A stretch of 64,000 nucleotides of DNA from Maratus speciosus (GCA_963932465.1 OZ010798.1:14678981-14742980); one strand, 5' to 3'; numbered from the stretch's first letter, positions 11,179 through 22,599 are shown. The notes: generated by a model from the letters alone, not told the origin. A program made the numbers and translations.

Positions 11179-12697
11179 CACTGTAAAAAAAATTCCGCAA
11201 CGTTCCTGGGAAAAAATGGGCAGCTGAGTTGCCCATTATTTCCAAGAAACATTTCTTGAAAATGACTGGTACTTTACTGTATATGTTAAAAACTTTCTAC
11301 AGAAATGCCAGTAAGTTTCCTGCGAAATACCAGGAATATTTCTGTTGACAGCAAAACATTACTGACATATTCAAGGCTGGAGTAGCACAAGAGCGAAAAA
11401 TGTCCAGACCAGGGATCGAACCTGGATACTTGGCGTACCGTGCCAATGCCTTACCTGTTAGGCTATCCGGACCGATACCTGGCTGACATAATTCACTCTG
11501 GATGTTCGTTCCCTTCATTATGACATTACTGACATTTCACAGCAGGCGGGATCCGCAGACGATTTTTACATTTCCAGTTGACAATTTTCGCTTTATTATC
11601 ATTATTTGTTAGAATGAAAAAATATTTTGAAATTGGCATCAAAATTATTATTTATAATTTACACGAAAAAATAAATTTTCAGTTAAAATTCAATAAAGTA
11701 AATATATATGTGATATATTGTTTCTGAACTTTGCTTAAAATATAAAAATATATAAATGTAAATAATAATTAGAAAAAAAATCTAGACATAAAATATTTTG
11801 GATTTTCGTCAGTGATTATGTTAGTTTACAAGTTAGATAAAATACATATAAATTTTCATGAAAAAAAAAAAACCTAAACGTAATTGTATATTTTTTCCGA
11901 TAAAAAAAAAAAAAAAAAAAAAATTCAAATTTGCAGCAATTCAAAGTGTCAAATATATGTCAAATTTAAATCAAATTGTAATAAAGTGTTAAAATATAAA
12001 ATTAATTAAAAAAGAAAAAAAAAGTCAAGAGGTAGCATCGAACCCGGGCCGTACGGGTGGCGTGCAAGCTCTCTGCGTCCACACCACGAAAGACAGGTTG
12101 AGAGCTGCAAACTAATCGGTATTTGAAACGTATGCTAAAACTCGGCATCTAATTTCTGAAAATCTAAGGCCCATTTGAAGAAATCCTTTCACAAGAATAA
12201 TTAGAGATAAGAACTCTAAAACATACTTTAAATTAATCAAAATAGGTGAGAATCATATTTGATTGTCCCCTGGTTAATGCAGATCCAAATAATAGGTGTA
12301 TTTTTTTTTACACAGTCTGCTCGTTAAAGATTTCACAGACAAGTACGAGAGATAATCTCTTAGTGATGTCACAGAGGTATTGTATTTTCATCTGAATTGT
12401 CTTGACAATAGAGACGTAAAGGATTATGTCGTCTATTGATTTATTTGCATTCCATATTGATTTTTTTACATTCATTTAAGGAATTCGTTTTCGACACTCG
12501 CGCGCGAGCAACGGATTATAGGAATAAAAATAATAAATGGCGGCCGCAGCGTTTTGCTGTTTCCAACTTTTGTTCAGGAACGTTTCAGATAAGAAAACCA
12601 GAATTTCACAGGAAAGAGCTAAATTATTCTGAAAACCTGATAAAAGGCGAAACGTTCCTGGATTTTACATGGAAAGTTACCATTTTTTTTTACAGTG
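11179..12697. mobile_element. CACTG-ended non-autonomous DNA transposon, copy 1
   Basis: A 1519-bp element. The left end is CACTGTAAAAAAAATTCCGC and the right end finishes TTTTTTTTACAGTG. A subterminal AACGTTCCTGG motif occurs in inverted orientation near both ends. AA flanks each side, compatible with a 2-bp target duplication. It is nearly identical to 30922-32268 apart from a 154-bp SINE at 11369-11522. A tRNA-like stretch with a GGTTCGATGC B-box-like motif lies on the minus strand at about 12026-12110. No transposase. CACTG ends and a 2-bp duplication suggest a CMC/CACTA-type relationship, tentatively. Confidence 0.8.
11369..11522 (-). mobile_element. tRNA-type SINE with perfect 13-bp target duplication
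   Basis: The 154-bp insert is flanked by ACATTACTGACAT at 11356-11368 and 11523-11535; the sister element at 30922-32268 has the empty site. On the minus strand, 11472 to 11402 folds as a 71-nt cloverleaf: 7-bp acceptor (GTCCGGA/TCTGGAC), D arm GCCT/AGGC, anticodon stem TTGGC/GCCAA, T arm CCAGG/CCTGG. The A box TAGCCTAACAGG and B box GGTTCGATCCC fit Pol III consensus. The anticodon loop lacks U33, so this is a SINE promoter and not a working tRNA gene. About 50 bp lie on each side of the tRNA part, and no A-rich tail is visible. Confidence 0.85.
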
Positions 12698-13518
12698 AAC
12701 TGCTCAGGATTCATTAATCGGTGAAATTTGCTTACGAGTGAACACACCTTCAAGAAAAACTCCACTTTTAACGTTATTGCAACTGCACCTGTTAACTATC
12801 ATACTTGCGAAAACTTGGATATGGTCGGACCCTTTGATGTTTGGTATTACACAATGATAATTCAACGAAATTTGTGCCACCAAGAGAAAATCATATTTTT
12901 TTTCAACGAAATCAATAAATAACATTGTTTTCACCATCCCAAAATTTACATGAATACATTTTATATTCATATTCACTATTTAAAAATTTTTTTAAATATG
13001 CAATGCATTATTAATGAGTATATATTCCCAAACTTGATGCCACATTTGCAGTTACAATTTCACATGTGAACATTCGCACACTTGACTTGAGGTTGTAATA
13101 GGAGTGCCGGAGAAATCCAGAAATAATCTCTTTTAGACGCATTCGTAATAAAATATTTAGTTTTATGAAAGAAAATACCCGTTTCATTTGTACTATGACG
13201 TCATTTTCACCGACTGAAGCCCTCTGTGATGAGCGTCACAATCTCAGTATCAGCGAAATTAAGAAAATTTTGAAGTGTAATAACTTTATGAGATAAATTC
13301 ATAGGTGTGTGTATATATATATATATACATAATTTTAAAGATAAATTATTAATTTTTATTAAAACTAAATAAAAAAATGTCAATACAATGTTTCTTTGCA
13401 AAGTTTTTCAAAAAAAGTGCTTCAAACGTAGGCAGCTATCTTAACCAGTGGCGGATTATGAGAAATAATGCGGTTACAAATACCACTTCTTTCCAAAAGA
13501 AATGTTCGTCTTATTTAA
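12698..13518. other. Non-coding stretch between elements
   Basis: No gene seen. A short (TA)n tract lies at about 13310-13328. CAGTGGCGGATTA near 13446 resembles a hAT-type end but has no partner. The overlapping frames at 12704-12976 are on opposite strands without recognisable motifs. Confidence 0.4.
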
Positions 13519-13932
13519 GAGGCTACGTCAGTCAAAGGAAAAGACCCGTTCGCTAATGCTAATCCTATGGAAGAAATTTATAAAGATATCTCGGTCGCAT
13601 TTCAATTTTTTTAAATGATTTCTTTTGCATTGAATAGTTGAGATTGATCTGTACAAAGGCCGTTTTTAACTTTTTCGATTTTGTTTGCAGGTATTTCCTA
13701 TGATAACACTTTCATTTTCGGAACCGGTTTCGAAAGTAAAAGCATCCTCATAAAAAATATCTGCAGTCAAAATCGAAAAAGTAAAAAACGGCCTGCATAC
13801 AGATCGATCTCAACTATTCAATGCAAAAGAAATCATTTAAAAATATTGAAATTCGACCGAGATATCTTTATAAGTTTCTTCCATAGGATTAGCATTAGCG
13901 AATGTGTCTTTTCATTTGACTGAAGTAGCCTC
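13519..13932. mobile_element. TTAA-flanked foldback element, copy 1
   Basis: A 414-bp near-palindrome. The left end is GAGGCTACGTCAGTCAAAGG and the right end finishes GACTGAAGTAGCCTC, with TTAA on both sides (13515-13518 and 13933-13936). The arms contain GCTAATGCTAATCCTATGG and its complement; the centre holds AACCGGTTTCGAAA. The same architecture recurs at 28540-28952. The 80-codon frame inside is an arm artefact. Confidence 0.8.
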
Positions 13933-13936
13933 TTAA

Positions 13937-15945
13937 TCGCAGAATTCTGCGATTAAATAAGGCGATTTTTTATTATAAAATGAATTCTTTTCGCGTTTTT
14001 GATTTGTGAAATTCAGTGATTAAGCAAGGCGTAAACTTACTTTCGTAAATAGTTGTATAGTTGACTTCTTCCTTCGAGGTTGCACATACTTTATCAACTT
14101 TTTGGCAATTTCGCATCCCCCCCCTTACGATATCTGCGAACCCCCCTCCCCCTCTCTAATAATATCGTTATCAGTGTCTATAATTTTTTTTTTCATTTTT
14201 ACAATTTTTTCTTTCTTTTTTTAATACGTTTTCTGGGGTATATATTTATTATTAGTATATTTTACTGATTTAAATCAAGAAAAGTCAATAAAATAGCGGT
14301 AATATACGTGAAATATCTTTATATTAAATAGCGCATTAAAGAAATATTTAGTATTTGAAAGTATTTAATAATAACTTTTTGTTGTACGTAATATATTCAA
14401 CAGTAATATTGTCTTCTTCCACTTGTCCCTGTACGATAGGGGAGGGGGGGGGGGTTTAAGGAAAATGCTTTTCAACAAAACAAGGGACGAACGTTCTTCC
14501 CATTTTTTTACTAGTAAACATAACAAGTATCGTTTCAAACCTAGTTTCTCTAACAACGCATTATGCTATGCGCATTAGGCAAAAGAATAAATAGGAATGC
14601 CCAACGTTGGGATATTCCATATTTTGAACAAAATGATTTTATAATTATTTAATGGTTTTAATAATAACTTTGTACTTTTATAAAAATATATAACAGACTA
14701 AGTAAAAAGTTAACAGATTTTTTTTTATGCAAAGAAAAAGTTACCAGAAAAAGAAAATTTTGGTTGCTCAGAAATAATAACGATACCAAAAGACACGCCC
14801 TCAACTCCTCCTAGAGATATCTTACGATATCAAGTGCCAGACATCCCCCTCCCCTCTAAAGTGTTAAAGTTATATATATGTATATGCAGCACATTCTGCT
14901 CTTAAAAACCTGACAAAACACACACAGTTTTGATTTATCCCGATAAAATATATTTAGCTATGTTAATGGAAGAAATTTTACATTCTTCATTCAATTAAGG
15001 CAAATATTTCCGAAATGTTACATGGGTATTTATTAAAGATATTTGCCACCTATGATAGTGCTAGTTACAAAAAAGATTACCTCTTTTGTTAAAAATTCCA
15101 TTTCCAAGAAAATGGAATATTTATTTAATAGTATAATTAATCCACTTAATGAATTCATTCAATTAAATCCGTCCACTCGATTAATTCAATCGATTAAATT
15201 CCGTGGATTAAATCAATTGTTTAAATGCAGTAGATTAAATCAGCCAATTGTTTCAGTTAATATGTATATCCGAGATGCAGTTTGACACTTCATTTATACG
15301 AGTATATGTAGAATTTCTGAAGCCTGCATTACTAATTGCACCAAGTACAAAATTTATTTTTACACTTTTCTTAATCAAGATTTAGATTTTTTTTAAAGAT
15401 CATGCACGGAACTTTAAAAACTATTCTTTTTTTTTTTTTTTTTTTTTTTTTCTTTTAATAAATTATGTTAAATTCTTTCCTTCGCGAGAGATATTTATAT
15501 AATGTTACTCCAGTGACTGGGAGGGTGGTGCAGCGGGGGAAGGAGGCTGGTTGAATTTGGAATTAATTAGGGGAAATCTGAAAATCAATTCCTTCAAATT
15601 AGTTCTGCAGTTAAGTTTTCCACCTCCTACTATAGTTGAGCTTTAGCAACTACATGTAAATTTGTAGTCAGAAACTATGTTTTTCGTGATTAAAGCGGAA
15701 CCTATTTAAACTGAAAAATGATTTATGTATAGTAACGAAAATAAATAAATAAAATACTAGTTAATTGAACACTTTAATAGAAATACCGGTTATTGACAGT
15801 AAACAGTGAAAATCAGTTAAAAAGGACGTCTCTATAATAGAATTCTGTCTATAACGTAAATGAATAACTGAAAATAATGAAAATAATTGAAGGTTATATG
15901 TTGCGCAATGTCTGGTGAGCATACTGGAATCGAATAAGAATTTAA
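13937..15945. other. Non-coding stretch with C/G runs and AT repeats
   Basis: No gene seen. A C-rich patch (14116-14156) and a G-rich patch (14437-14456) each sit next to a TACGATA motif in opposite orientation and may be the worn ends of one element. GATTAAAT-type words cluster at 15170-15245. T runs occur at about 14710 and 15426-15450. Nothing in the small frames is recognisable. Confidence 0.4.
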
Positions 15946-16454
15946 CCCTTAAATGCCGTGTGTTGCTTTTCGGCAACATACCCAATTTAGGCTTCTAAAA
16001 TACTATTAGAATAATATTGAAGTTATAATGCCTAATGTTGACAATAAAATACATTCTGAAAATATTATTAAATCGATTTTCAACGTGTAGATGACAACGC
16101 TTACGAATAAAGATTTTTTCAATTGTTGCTACATGTATTTTTGTTTTGTTTGGAAACTTGCGAAATACCCTATTTTGTTCTGCAGTGAGCAAATGAAATT
16201 TATTTATTACAATAGTTCTTAAAATTCTTGTGTGTTTAATATTATAGAATTTTATCAAGAAAAATTATTTTTTCAATTAAAGACCAGTATTGCCGATTAG
16301 TAACAAACTGTTTTTTAGCCACAAACCATACTTAAAACAAAATATGATTTTTAAAAGTATTTTTCCCATGATTTATTTAAAAAATGAAAGCCGAAAAGCA
16401 TTTTTAAAATGTTTTTTTTTTTTTTTTTTTTTTGAAAAATCAGGCATTTAAGGG
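15946..16454. mobile_element. piggyBac-like MITE, CCCTTAAATGCC family
   Basis: A 509-bp element with perfect 12-bp ends, CCCTTAAATGCC and GGCATTTAAGGG. Inner inverted motifs TGCTTTTCGGC (near 15964) and GCCGAAAAGCA (near 16391) sit inside the ends. The left flank is TTAA; the right flank is TTTA, one change from TTAA. CCC-type ends at TTAA are the hallmark of piggyBac derivatives. A T run lies at 16411-16433. The minus-strand frame at 15995-16258 is unrecognised and probably chance. Confidence 0.75.
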
Positions 16455-16921
16455 TTTATACATTAATTGAATTGTAGGTATTGCTATAATTTCGTTTTCT
16501 AAGTTTCCGATATTATTAAAAAACAAGAATGAAAAATGGTAAAGCAAAGATTATGTAACATTTTCCAATACATTCAGAATACAGTAACAAAACTTCAGAG
16601 TATACTAAGGTGAAATATAATGTCTAAATAAACAATTTAAAAAACTCAAAACCAGGGATGGTGAAATACATCCTTTTAATTGCCTCTGGCAAGTGTATTT
16701 TCTGACAGGGCAAGTGAATTTTTAAGATACTGTTTGAAAACTCCAAACTTTAAAGATATGCGAAAAACTTTATTTTTTTACTAGTTAGCTATATTTTGCA
16801 TTTTTCCAAATGACTGCGATGCAAACGTGGTACTAATTTCTATCCTATACTAAACTTTCCTCTCTTGTACATATTTCCTAATTTGATAGGGGAAGAAAAA
16901 ATGAAGATTATTGCAGTCATA

Positions 16922-17400
16922 CACTGTAAGAAAAAAACGGGCTAAAATACGGACATTGTACGGGCAATCGAGATGCCAGTACTATTTCCGTATTTTAAGA
17001 GGATCCGGGACATATTTTAAAATAATTATTATTTATTGAGTTAAAATTTTGAATTTTTTTGTGAAGGTTAACCATACCATTTGTAAACAAAATCAGATGA
17101 TAAAACTTCTCATATTGTTTTTTTATTAAAATTTAAAATTTATTAAAAACGTGGGGTAATTTAAAATCGTTATAACTCGAAATATTTTTTGTAGAATTTC
17201 AATTTTTTGTCATTTAAATAAACACAAATATATAAGTTTTAATTTTGATTCAGCATTAAAAAAATATTAATTAAAAAAATTAAAAAAATTTAAAAATATT
17301 TTTAAAAAATGATGTAACTTTAAAAAAAATCATATTTTCAAATGTAAATATTTTTTATCCGGTAATATTTTCCAGTAAGATTTTCTGAAAATTCCGCACT
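16922..17400. mobile_element. Remnants of a CACTG element and a TTAA (GGGTCC) element
   Basis: CACTGTAAG at 16922, with CCAGTACTATTTCCGT shortly after, matches the foldbacks at 25046-25416. At 16995 a TTAA opens a second segment (AGAGGATCCGGGACAT), which runs to about 17360 and matches the right half of the element at 25897-26617 in inverse orientation (GGTTAACCATACCATTTGT, TGATTCAGCATT). The far end is missing. Confidence 0.6.
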
Positions 17401-19389
17401 CCTGCTCATAATGCATTTGAAAACTTAATTTCTGCTATTGCAATCAATAGTCGAAAAAATATCCTTTTTTTGTGAAGTCCTGTACATGATTTATAGATGT
17501 GCAACATGGTATGCTAAAAGGTAGTTCCGGTAAACGAATAGCACAATTGAAATTTCATATTCAACAATTTCCGTAAATAAACGGAAATGCACTTGAGGAC
17601 TTTTGTGTAGCTCTGTGTAGCATCTATGGAATTTAAATACACCAAGTAATATATTATTTTTTTAAATCAAATTGTCATCATTTCAAGAGATATTTTTTCA
17701 TATTTTAGAAAAGGTTATTGTTTTAAATGGTTGTCAATTGTAAAAACAGTACAAAGAATGATGTTTCCTTTCAATTAAAAATTTATTGACCCATGATTAT
17801 TAAAAACAGAAAAAACCCCTTTCATATTAGAATTAAATGATTACGTGTTAAAAGCAGGAAAATATTGAAAATGACGTCATAAAAATTGTATTTACACGTG
17901 AATATTAAAAGAAAAATAAAACTTTAAAATAATAAATTTATTAATATGCGTTAAAAGCAATGGGGAAAATAACATACGATTTAAAATGGCCAAATAATAA
18001 TATTGTCAGTGAGTTTAAAATTAAAAATATATTTACGCGAGTCATTTATTTCATATTTCGAGATGATCCTCTTTTGAACTATTGTTGGAAATTCAAAGAC
18101 ACCGCAAATGATAATATTTCCTTTCTAACAACAAAAGCATTTTCAAGCTAATATTAAAAAGAGAAAGAAAACTTTGGTGAAAATGACGTCAGATTTAAAA
18201 CGATGATTTAAAATGTCTTATTTAAAACAGCGTTCTTATAGCACTGGGAGGCAAAGACTGTTTATAATTTAATCCATTTTATATTAGCTTATTTTCAAAT
18301 GTTTAACTGAGCTTATTGAAGAAACACGAAAACAACCGTTGGATGTTTTAACAGCGCCTGATTCAGTCTTAAAATCCCCCAATCAAAGGGAAATGAATGA
18401 AAACCCTTTCACAGGGAGATCGTCAGTGGTTATTTAAACATAATTCAATCTTCCGTAATCTTTTTAAAGCCGATCAAATGAGCGTGTAAAAACACGCTGC
18501 GGTGTCTGAACGGGGGTTGGCGAGCTTGGCTCGTAAGGGGCAGTGTCTCCTAGCATATTAAATAAATTGTGAAAAAAAAAAAAATCTTGAACATATGAAA
18601 CAGTCACAAAATATGTTGCCAAATTTCTCTTTCTCGTTAAGACCATTTTCCCTCTCCGCCAAAGCCCCTTTACTGAAAAAGTACCTATAATACCTTTTAA
18701 AACCTTCAACTCTGCTCCAGATATAAATAATGAATCAGAACTCATTGAATAATATCGATCGTTTGATCATAATTACGTATAATTTAGAAAAACCAATATC
18801 TTTCAGCTACTCAACCGTATTTATGACGTAACTAATACGGATTTATAAAGTATATCTAGAAGACTTCGAAAAAACTTAGATTAGAGTTAATTTAAGTACA
18901 CTTATATGATTAGAAATTACATTTTTTTGAAAGGATTAAATGTTTGAGGACGTATAGATTGTTGATTGTTTAGGGAATTGTGATTTCCTACAGAGGCTTA
19001 TCTCAGAAAAAAATCAACTGATTATAATTAAACTGAATTTGCTTACCGAATTATGATAAATTTTTTGAAAGTACACCGTGGAGAACTATAAAATTTAATA
19101 ATAGGCGGGAAAGCGCGCAGTATCTGTTACAAAAAAGTTAAATATTTTTCTAAAAGCTGTATTTTCACGTGAGATTGCATTTCTTTAATTAACTCGTTAT
19201 TATTATCGAATATGGATTACGTACGCTACAGTTTTGGAGATTTATTTATCTCGTGATAAATTGTTAATTGTAGCTCTTTAATTAAAAAAACGCCGGCAAG
19301 ATTAAAGGCTTTTATGTACGATTAGTTAGGTTGCAGATTAATGGAAAAGATTACAGTATGTTATCTTCTATTTCTCTTTTGGTGTAGAG
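17401..19389. other. Non-coding AT-rich stretch
   Basis: No gene seen. A short diverged piece of repeat R690 lies near 19050-19190 (GGCGGGAAAGCGCGCAG, TTTTCACGTGAGATTGCAT). The remainder shows no inverted ends or coding pattern. The minus-strand frame at 18464-18745 lacks any recognised motif. Confidence 0.4.
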
Positions 19390-20030
19390 GTATTATAGTT
19401 AATTAAATCTAAGTGAATTCCGGTGTACACTAATACCTTTTAGGAAAAAAAAACCTACCTCAAGAAATTGATTTTACGTTACTGCACGACAATTGGCGTA
19501 TTTTTGTAAAAGTGGATTGAAGCAACAGTGTATTTTTGGAACAGTCCTCTATTGTTATTGTTAGCATAGTTAATTAAATCTAAGTAAATTTAGGTATACA
19601 CAAATATTTTTTAGAAAACAAACGTGCCGCAAGAGATTGTTATTACGTTACTGCACGACAATTGGCGTATTTTAGTAAAAGTGGATTGAAGCAACAGCGT
19701 ATTTTTGGAACAGTCGTCTATTGTTACTGTAAAGCATAGTTAATTAAAGCTAAGTATATTTAGATATATACACAAATAATTTTTAGAAAGAAAAAACCTG
19801 TCTCAAGAGATTGTTTTTACGTTACTCCACAGCAATTGCGTATTTTAGTAAAAGTGGATTGAAACAACAGTGGTTTAAGAATCCTCTATTGTTATTGTTG
19901 TCATAGTTAATTAAATTTAAGTAAATTCCGGTATACACAGCAAATTTTTAGAAAAAAAAAAACCCTACCTCGAGAGATTGTTTTTACGTTACTGCCCGAC
20001 AATTGGCGTGTTTTATTGAAAGCGGATTTA
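19390..20030 (+). repeat. ~170-bp satellite, about 3.7 units
   Basis: AGTTAATTAAA recurs at 19397, 19568, 19738 and 19905, a spacing of 167-171 bp. Each unit contains TTTTTACGTTACTGCACGAC, an A run, and AAAGTGGATTGAAGCAACAG. Units differ by substitutions and small indels, mostly in the A run and the central region. Near-nucleosomal period; no coding content. Confidence 0.85.
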
Positions 20031-20299
20031 ATGGGACTTTTAAGTCCCATTAAAGATAATGCAATATAAAATTTATTTAATTCGTTTACTCATAAAAGTA
20101 TATAGTACTTTTCATCCGAAATACTTTGCTGTATCACATTCAGTCAGCACAGCGAAACAGTCGAAGCTCAATATTTTTTTTTTTTAATATGGTTATTTTC
20201 TCAAGCATTTACATGGATTTAGCTTTTCTCCTATTAAAAAATGTTATACGAAAAATTTGCAACTACAAAACACTTGTCAGTTGCAGACTGGATCCCAAT

Positions 20300-21072
20300 C
20301 AGGGCCGAAACTAGCCTTTTTGCACCCGGGGCAAGCATGGATTTTGGCGACCCCCCCCCCCTCCTTTTCCGCAAAGTATATTTACAAAGGTAATTTTACT
20401 AATTTTCTAATAGTCGACTTATTTTAAAATTTAAAATATGTAATCTTAAAATATGTAATACTGAACTACGTAATCTACAATGGCGGATCCAAGGGGGAGG
20501 TCACGGGGGTCATGACTCCCCTCTGAACACCAACAAAAATATTCAAAAGATCATTTTTAAAATGAAATATACAGTTAGAGTCCCGATTATCCGAGTCCTG
20601 CTTAACCGAGTTTCCGCTTTCACCGAGTTATTTTCTTCTTATGGACTGATGGTTTCTATTATTATGAAACAACCATTATAAATGAAGTGTTAGGTGAAGA
20701 TGAAAGAGCAGCCGTAAAAAGTTAGAACTCTGATTTTCTGGTCAAAATGGAAAGAAAAAAAAATGGCCATAATTTAAAAATAAAATTATGGCCATTTTTT
20801 TTTCTTCCCATTCTGACCAGAAAACCAGAGTTAAAATTATGGCCATTTTTTTTCTTCCCATTCTGACCAGAAAATCAGAGTTCTAACTTTTTACGGCTGT
20901 TCTTTCATCTTCACCTAACACTTCATTTATAATGACTGTTTCATAATAATAGAAGCCATCAGTCCACCAGAAGAAAATGATCCATTCCAAAGGTATAATC
21001 TTTCATTTGGCGCCCCTTCGTTCTGGCGCCCGGGGCACTTGCCCCCTCTGTCCCCCCTTAGTTTCGGCCCTG
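20300..21072. mobile_element. Non-autonomous hAT element, copy 1
   Basis: A 773-bp element with ends CAGGGCCGAAACTAGCC and its inverse, finishing TTTCGGCCCTG. A perfect 8-bp duplication ATCCCAAT flanks both sides, diagnostic of hAT. Subterminal CCCGGGGCA and C runs are shared with the copy at 33561-34172. Inside are a hAT-type fragment CAATGGCGGATCCAAGGGGG (20478-20497) and a Tigger-type foldback (from 20572). No transposase. Confidence 0.9.
20572..20990. mobile_element. Tigger-end foldback nested in hAT copy 1
   Basis: Preceded by TA and starting CAGTTAGAGTCCCGATTATC, with TTAACCGAGT subterminal repeats. This is followed by an inverted repeat of about 190 bp per arm: ATGGACTGATGG, GAAGTGTTAGGTGAAGATGA and GATTTTCTGGTCA recur in reverse order, ending at ATCAGTCCACCAGAAGAAAA. 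Only one Tigger-type end is visible. The same structure, with shorter arms, sits in the second hAT copy (33820-34072). Confidence 0.65.
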
Positions 21073-21082
21073 ATCCCAATAC

Positions 21083-21353
21083 ATTTGTTTACCTTGTTTG
21101 TTTGTTTGTTTTATTGGACACATACATCAGACTTGTGTGCTTGACAACAAGGCCCGCTTATAAGTCATCGTCGATATACAGGGACGAGATAGCACAATGA
21201 AATTTACAGCACAGAGAATTTTTACATCCGGGAGGTCCACAAAGAGTGTGCAATGGAGCCAGCGGGAGTCGAATCCGACAAGCCTCCTACGTTCTAAAGC
21301 GATTAGCAGCGTGGTGGCTTAACCACTCGGCCGCGGAGGCCCTATTTGTTTAC
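21083..21353 (-). mobile_element. tRNA-Ser-derived SINE
   Basis: Minus-strand element of about 250 bp between ATTTGTTTAC duplications (21083-21092 and 21344-21353). Its 5' head (from about 21342) resembles tRNA-Ser(GCT): GGCCGAGTGGTTAAG as A-box region, CTGCTAATCGC around the anticodon, a serine-type long variable region, and GGATTCGACTCC as B box. The body continues to a tail of AAAC repeats near 21093-21110. Internal Pol III boxes are present and recognisable. It lies just outside hAT copy 1. Confidence 0.85.
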
Positions 21354-21395
21354 ATTGTTTCTTTAAGAATGGTGAGGTTTCCATAACAGTTTTTT

Positions 21396-22012
21396 TACTT
21401 TCTTCTATCTTCAATGGAAGAAAGTATTTTAATAGAAATTTTTTTCGACGGATTTATACGTTTTAGGGGTCAGAGATACCAAAAAAACATGTTTATACAA
21501 AATGTCTGTCTATCAGTCCGTGTGTTCGTCTCTCCGTATGTCGCCATTGTACCATCGAAAAGTGTATGAAGTTATGCATAGAATTGAACCATTTTTTTTT
21601 TTTTTTTTTTTTTTTTGCATGTTTTTGGCTATGGCCAGCAGGTCCTCCTTGAATTGAGAAATATTTCGCGGGAAAGGGGCATTGTGATAGCGATTTTTGT
21701 ATAATTATCTAGATTTTTTGCAGTTTTATTGTCCATAGGCGGCTCATGTAGCGACGGGAACTCGCATCCTGCTAAGCTGGCTATTCGCAAAGAGTTGATG
21801 ACAACAGAATAAGGAAAAACTATTTCTTTTAATAATATCATGATCGAGATAAACTCGTTTTTACTCTAATTGATTGAAGCAAAAATTTAAGATGAAAATC
21901 AAACTTGGTATAGTATTGAACTAATAATATTGAAGTATTAACATGTGTAACTAGTTTTTGAAATATTAAGATGTATGAGATAGAAGATAGTTTTGGGATT
22001 GGCACATCCAAC
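21396..22012 (+). mobile_element. Hairpin element TACTTTCTTC family, copy 1
   Basis: It opens with a perfect 10-bp hairpin TACTTTCTTC...GAAGAAAGTA (21396-21426). Then come ATTTATACGTTTTAGG, a GTCTGTC-like microsatellite (about 21502-21540), and an end block GAGATAGAAGATAGTTTTGGG at 21977-21997 followed by GGCACATCCAACTA. The inverted copy at 41945-42864 has the same beginning and end. A T run at 21593-21616 and unmatched sequence to about 21800 may be a later insertion. Confidence 0.65.
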
Positions 22013-22599
22013 TAATTTGTTCATTAATCTAATTATTCTTGTCAAAATTTTACAAAAAAAACCCTCTAACTACCGATTTATTGAATCAGTTTTATTTAAA
22101 AATCTATCTAAATATCAAATTGTTATTATATAACTTGTTTTGGATATATTCAGACATTAACGAAGATAATTATTAAAGAGGACCAAATTTCTGATTTATA
22201 ATTCGGGAAATAAAGGGTTAACAGGAAATAAAATAAAAAGCGTATTTTTTTTTAAATACTTCACTTTTTATTCTTCATTTTTTTGTGTATAAAACATTTC
22301 ATTGCTGTAATTTCAGATCCAGTTGGCCTAGCTTAGCGAGTGTGGGTTTGGTGCATAATTCACTCCATTGTTGTTAGGTAACTCGTGAAAGCTGTAACTA
22401 TAAAGAGTATTGCAAATTTAACACCTGCGTTAGGCTAACAAAATATGCCTTGAAATTAATTTATTAATGTATAATTAAGCTCTGAAAATATTAAAATGTT
22501 ACGTTGACATGGAAACACACCTATGTACTTAATTTTTATAATTCTAGCACATCAGGAAATGAGTAAAAAATCAATTACAAAATAAAACATTTTTACATA
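22013..22599. other. Non-coding stretch
   Basis: No gene, inverted ends or recognisable repeat seen. Confidence 0.35.

Noticed and set aside
11402..11472. Functional tRNA gene
   Set aside because: The cloverleaf is complete, but the anticodon loop lacks U33 and the unit is part of a SINE insertion.
11297..11518. 73-codon minus-strand frame (GIGPDSLTGKALARYAKYP)
   Set aside because: It translates the tRNA-type SINE and flanking transposon DNA.
12436..12717. 93-codon frame paralleled by a 100-codon frame at 31992-32294
   Set aside because: The similarity follows from the two copies being nearly identical DNA. The frame runs into the terminal repeat, has no domain, and the length difference is in an A-rich run.
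15995..16258. 87-codon minus-strand frame as a piggyBac protein
   Set aside because: It lies within a 509-bp MITE and shows no DDE or cysteine-rich motif.
21268..21341. Functional tRNA-Ser(GCT) gene
   Set aside because: Acceptor and anticodon stems are imperfect, and the sequence continues into a SINE body with an AAAC tail and target duplication.
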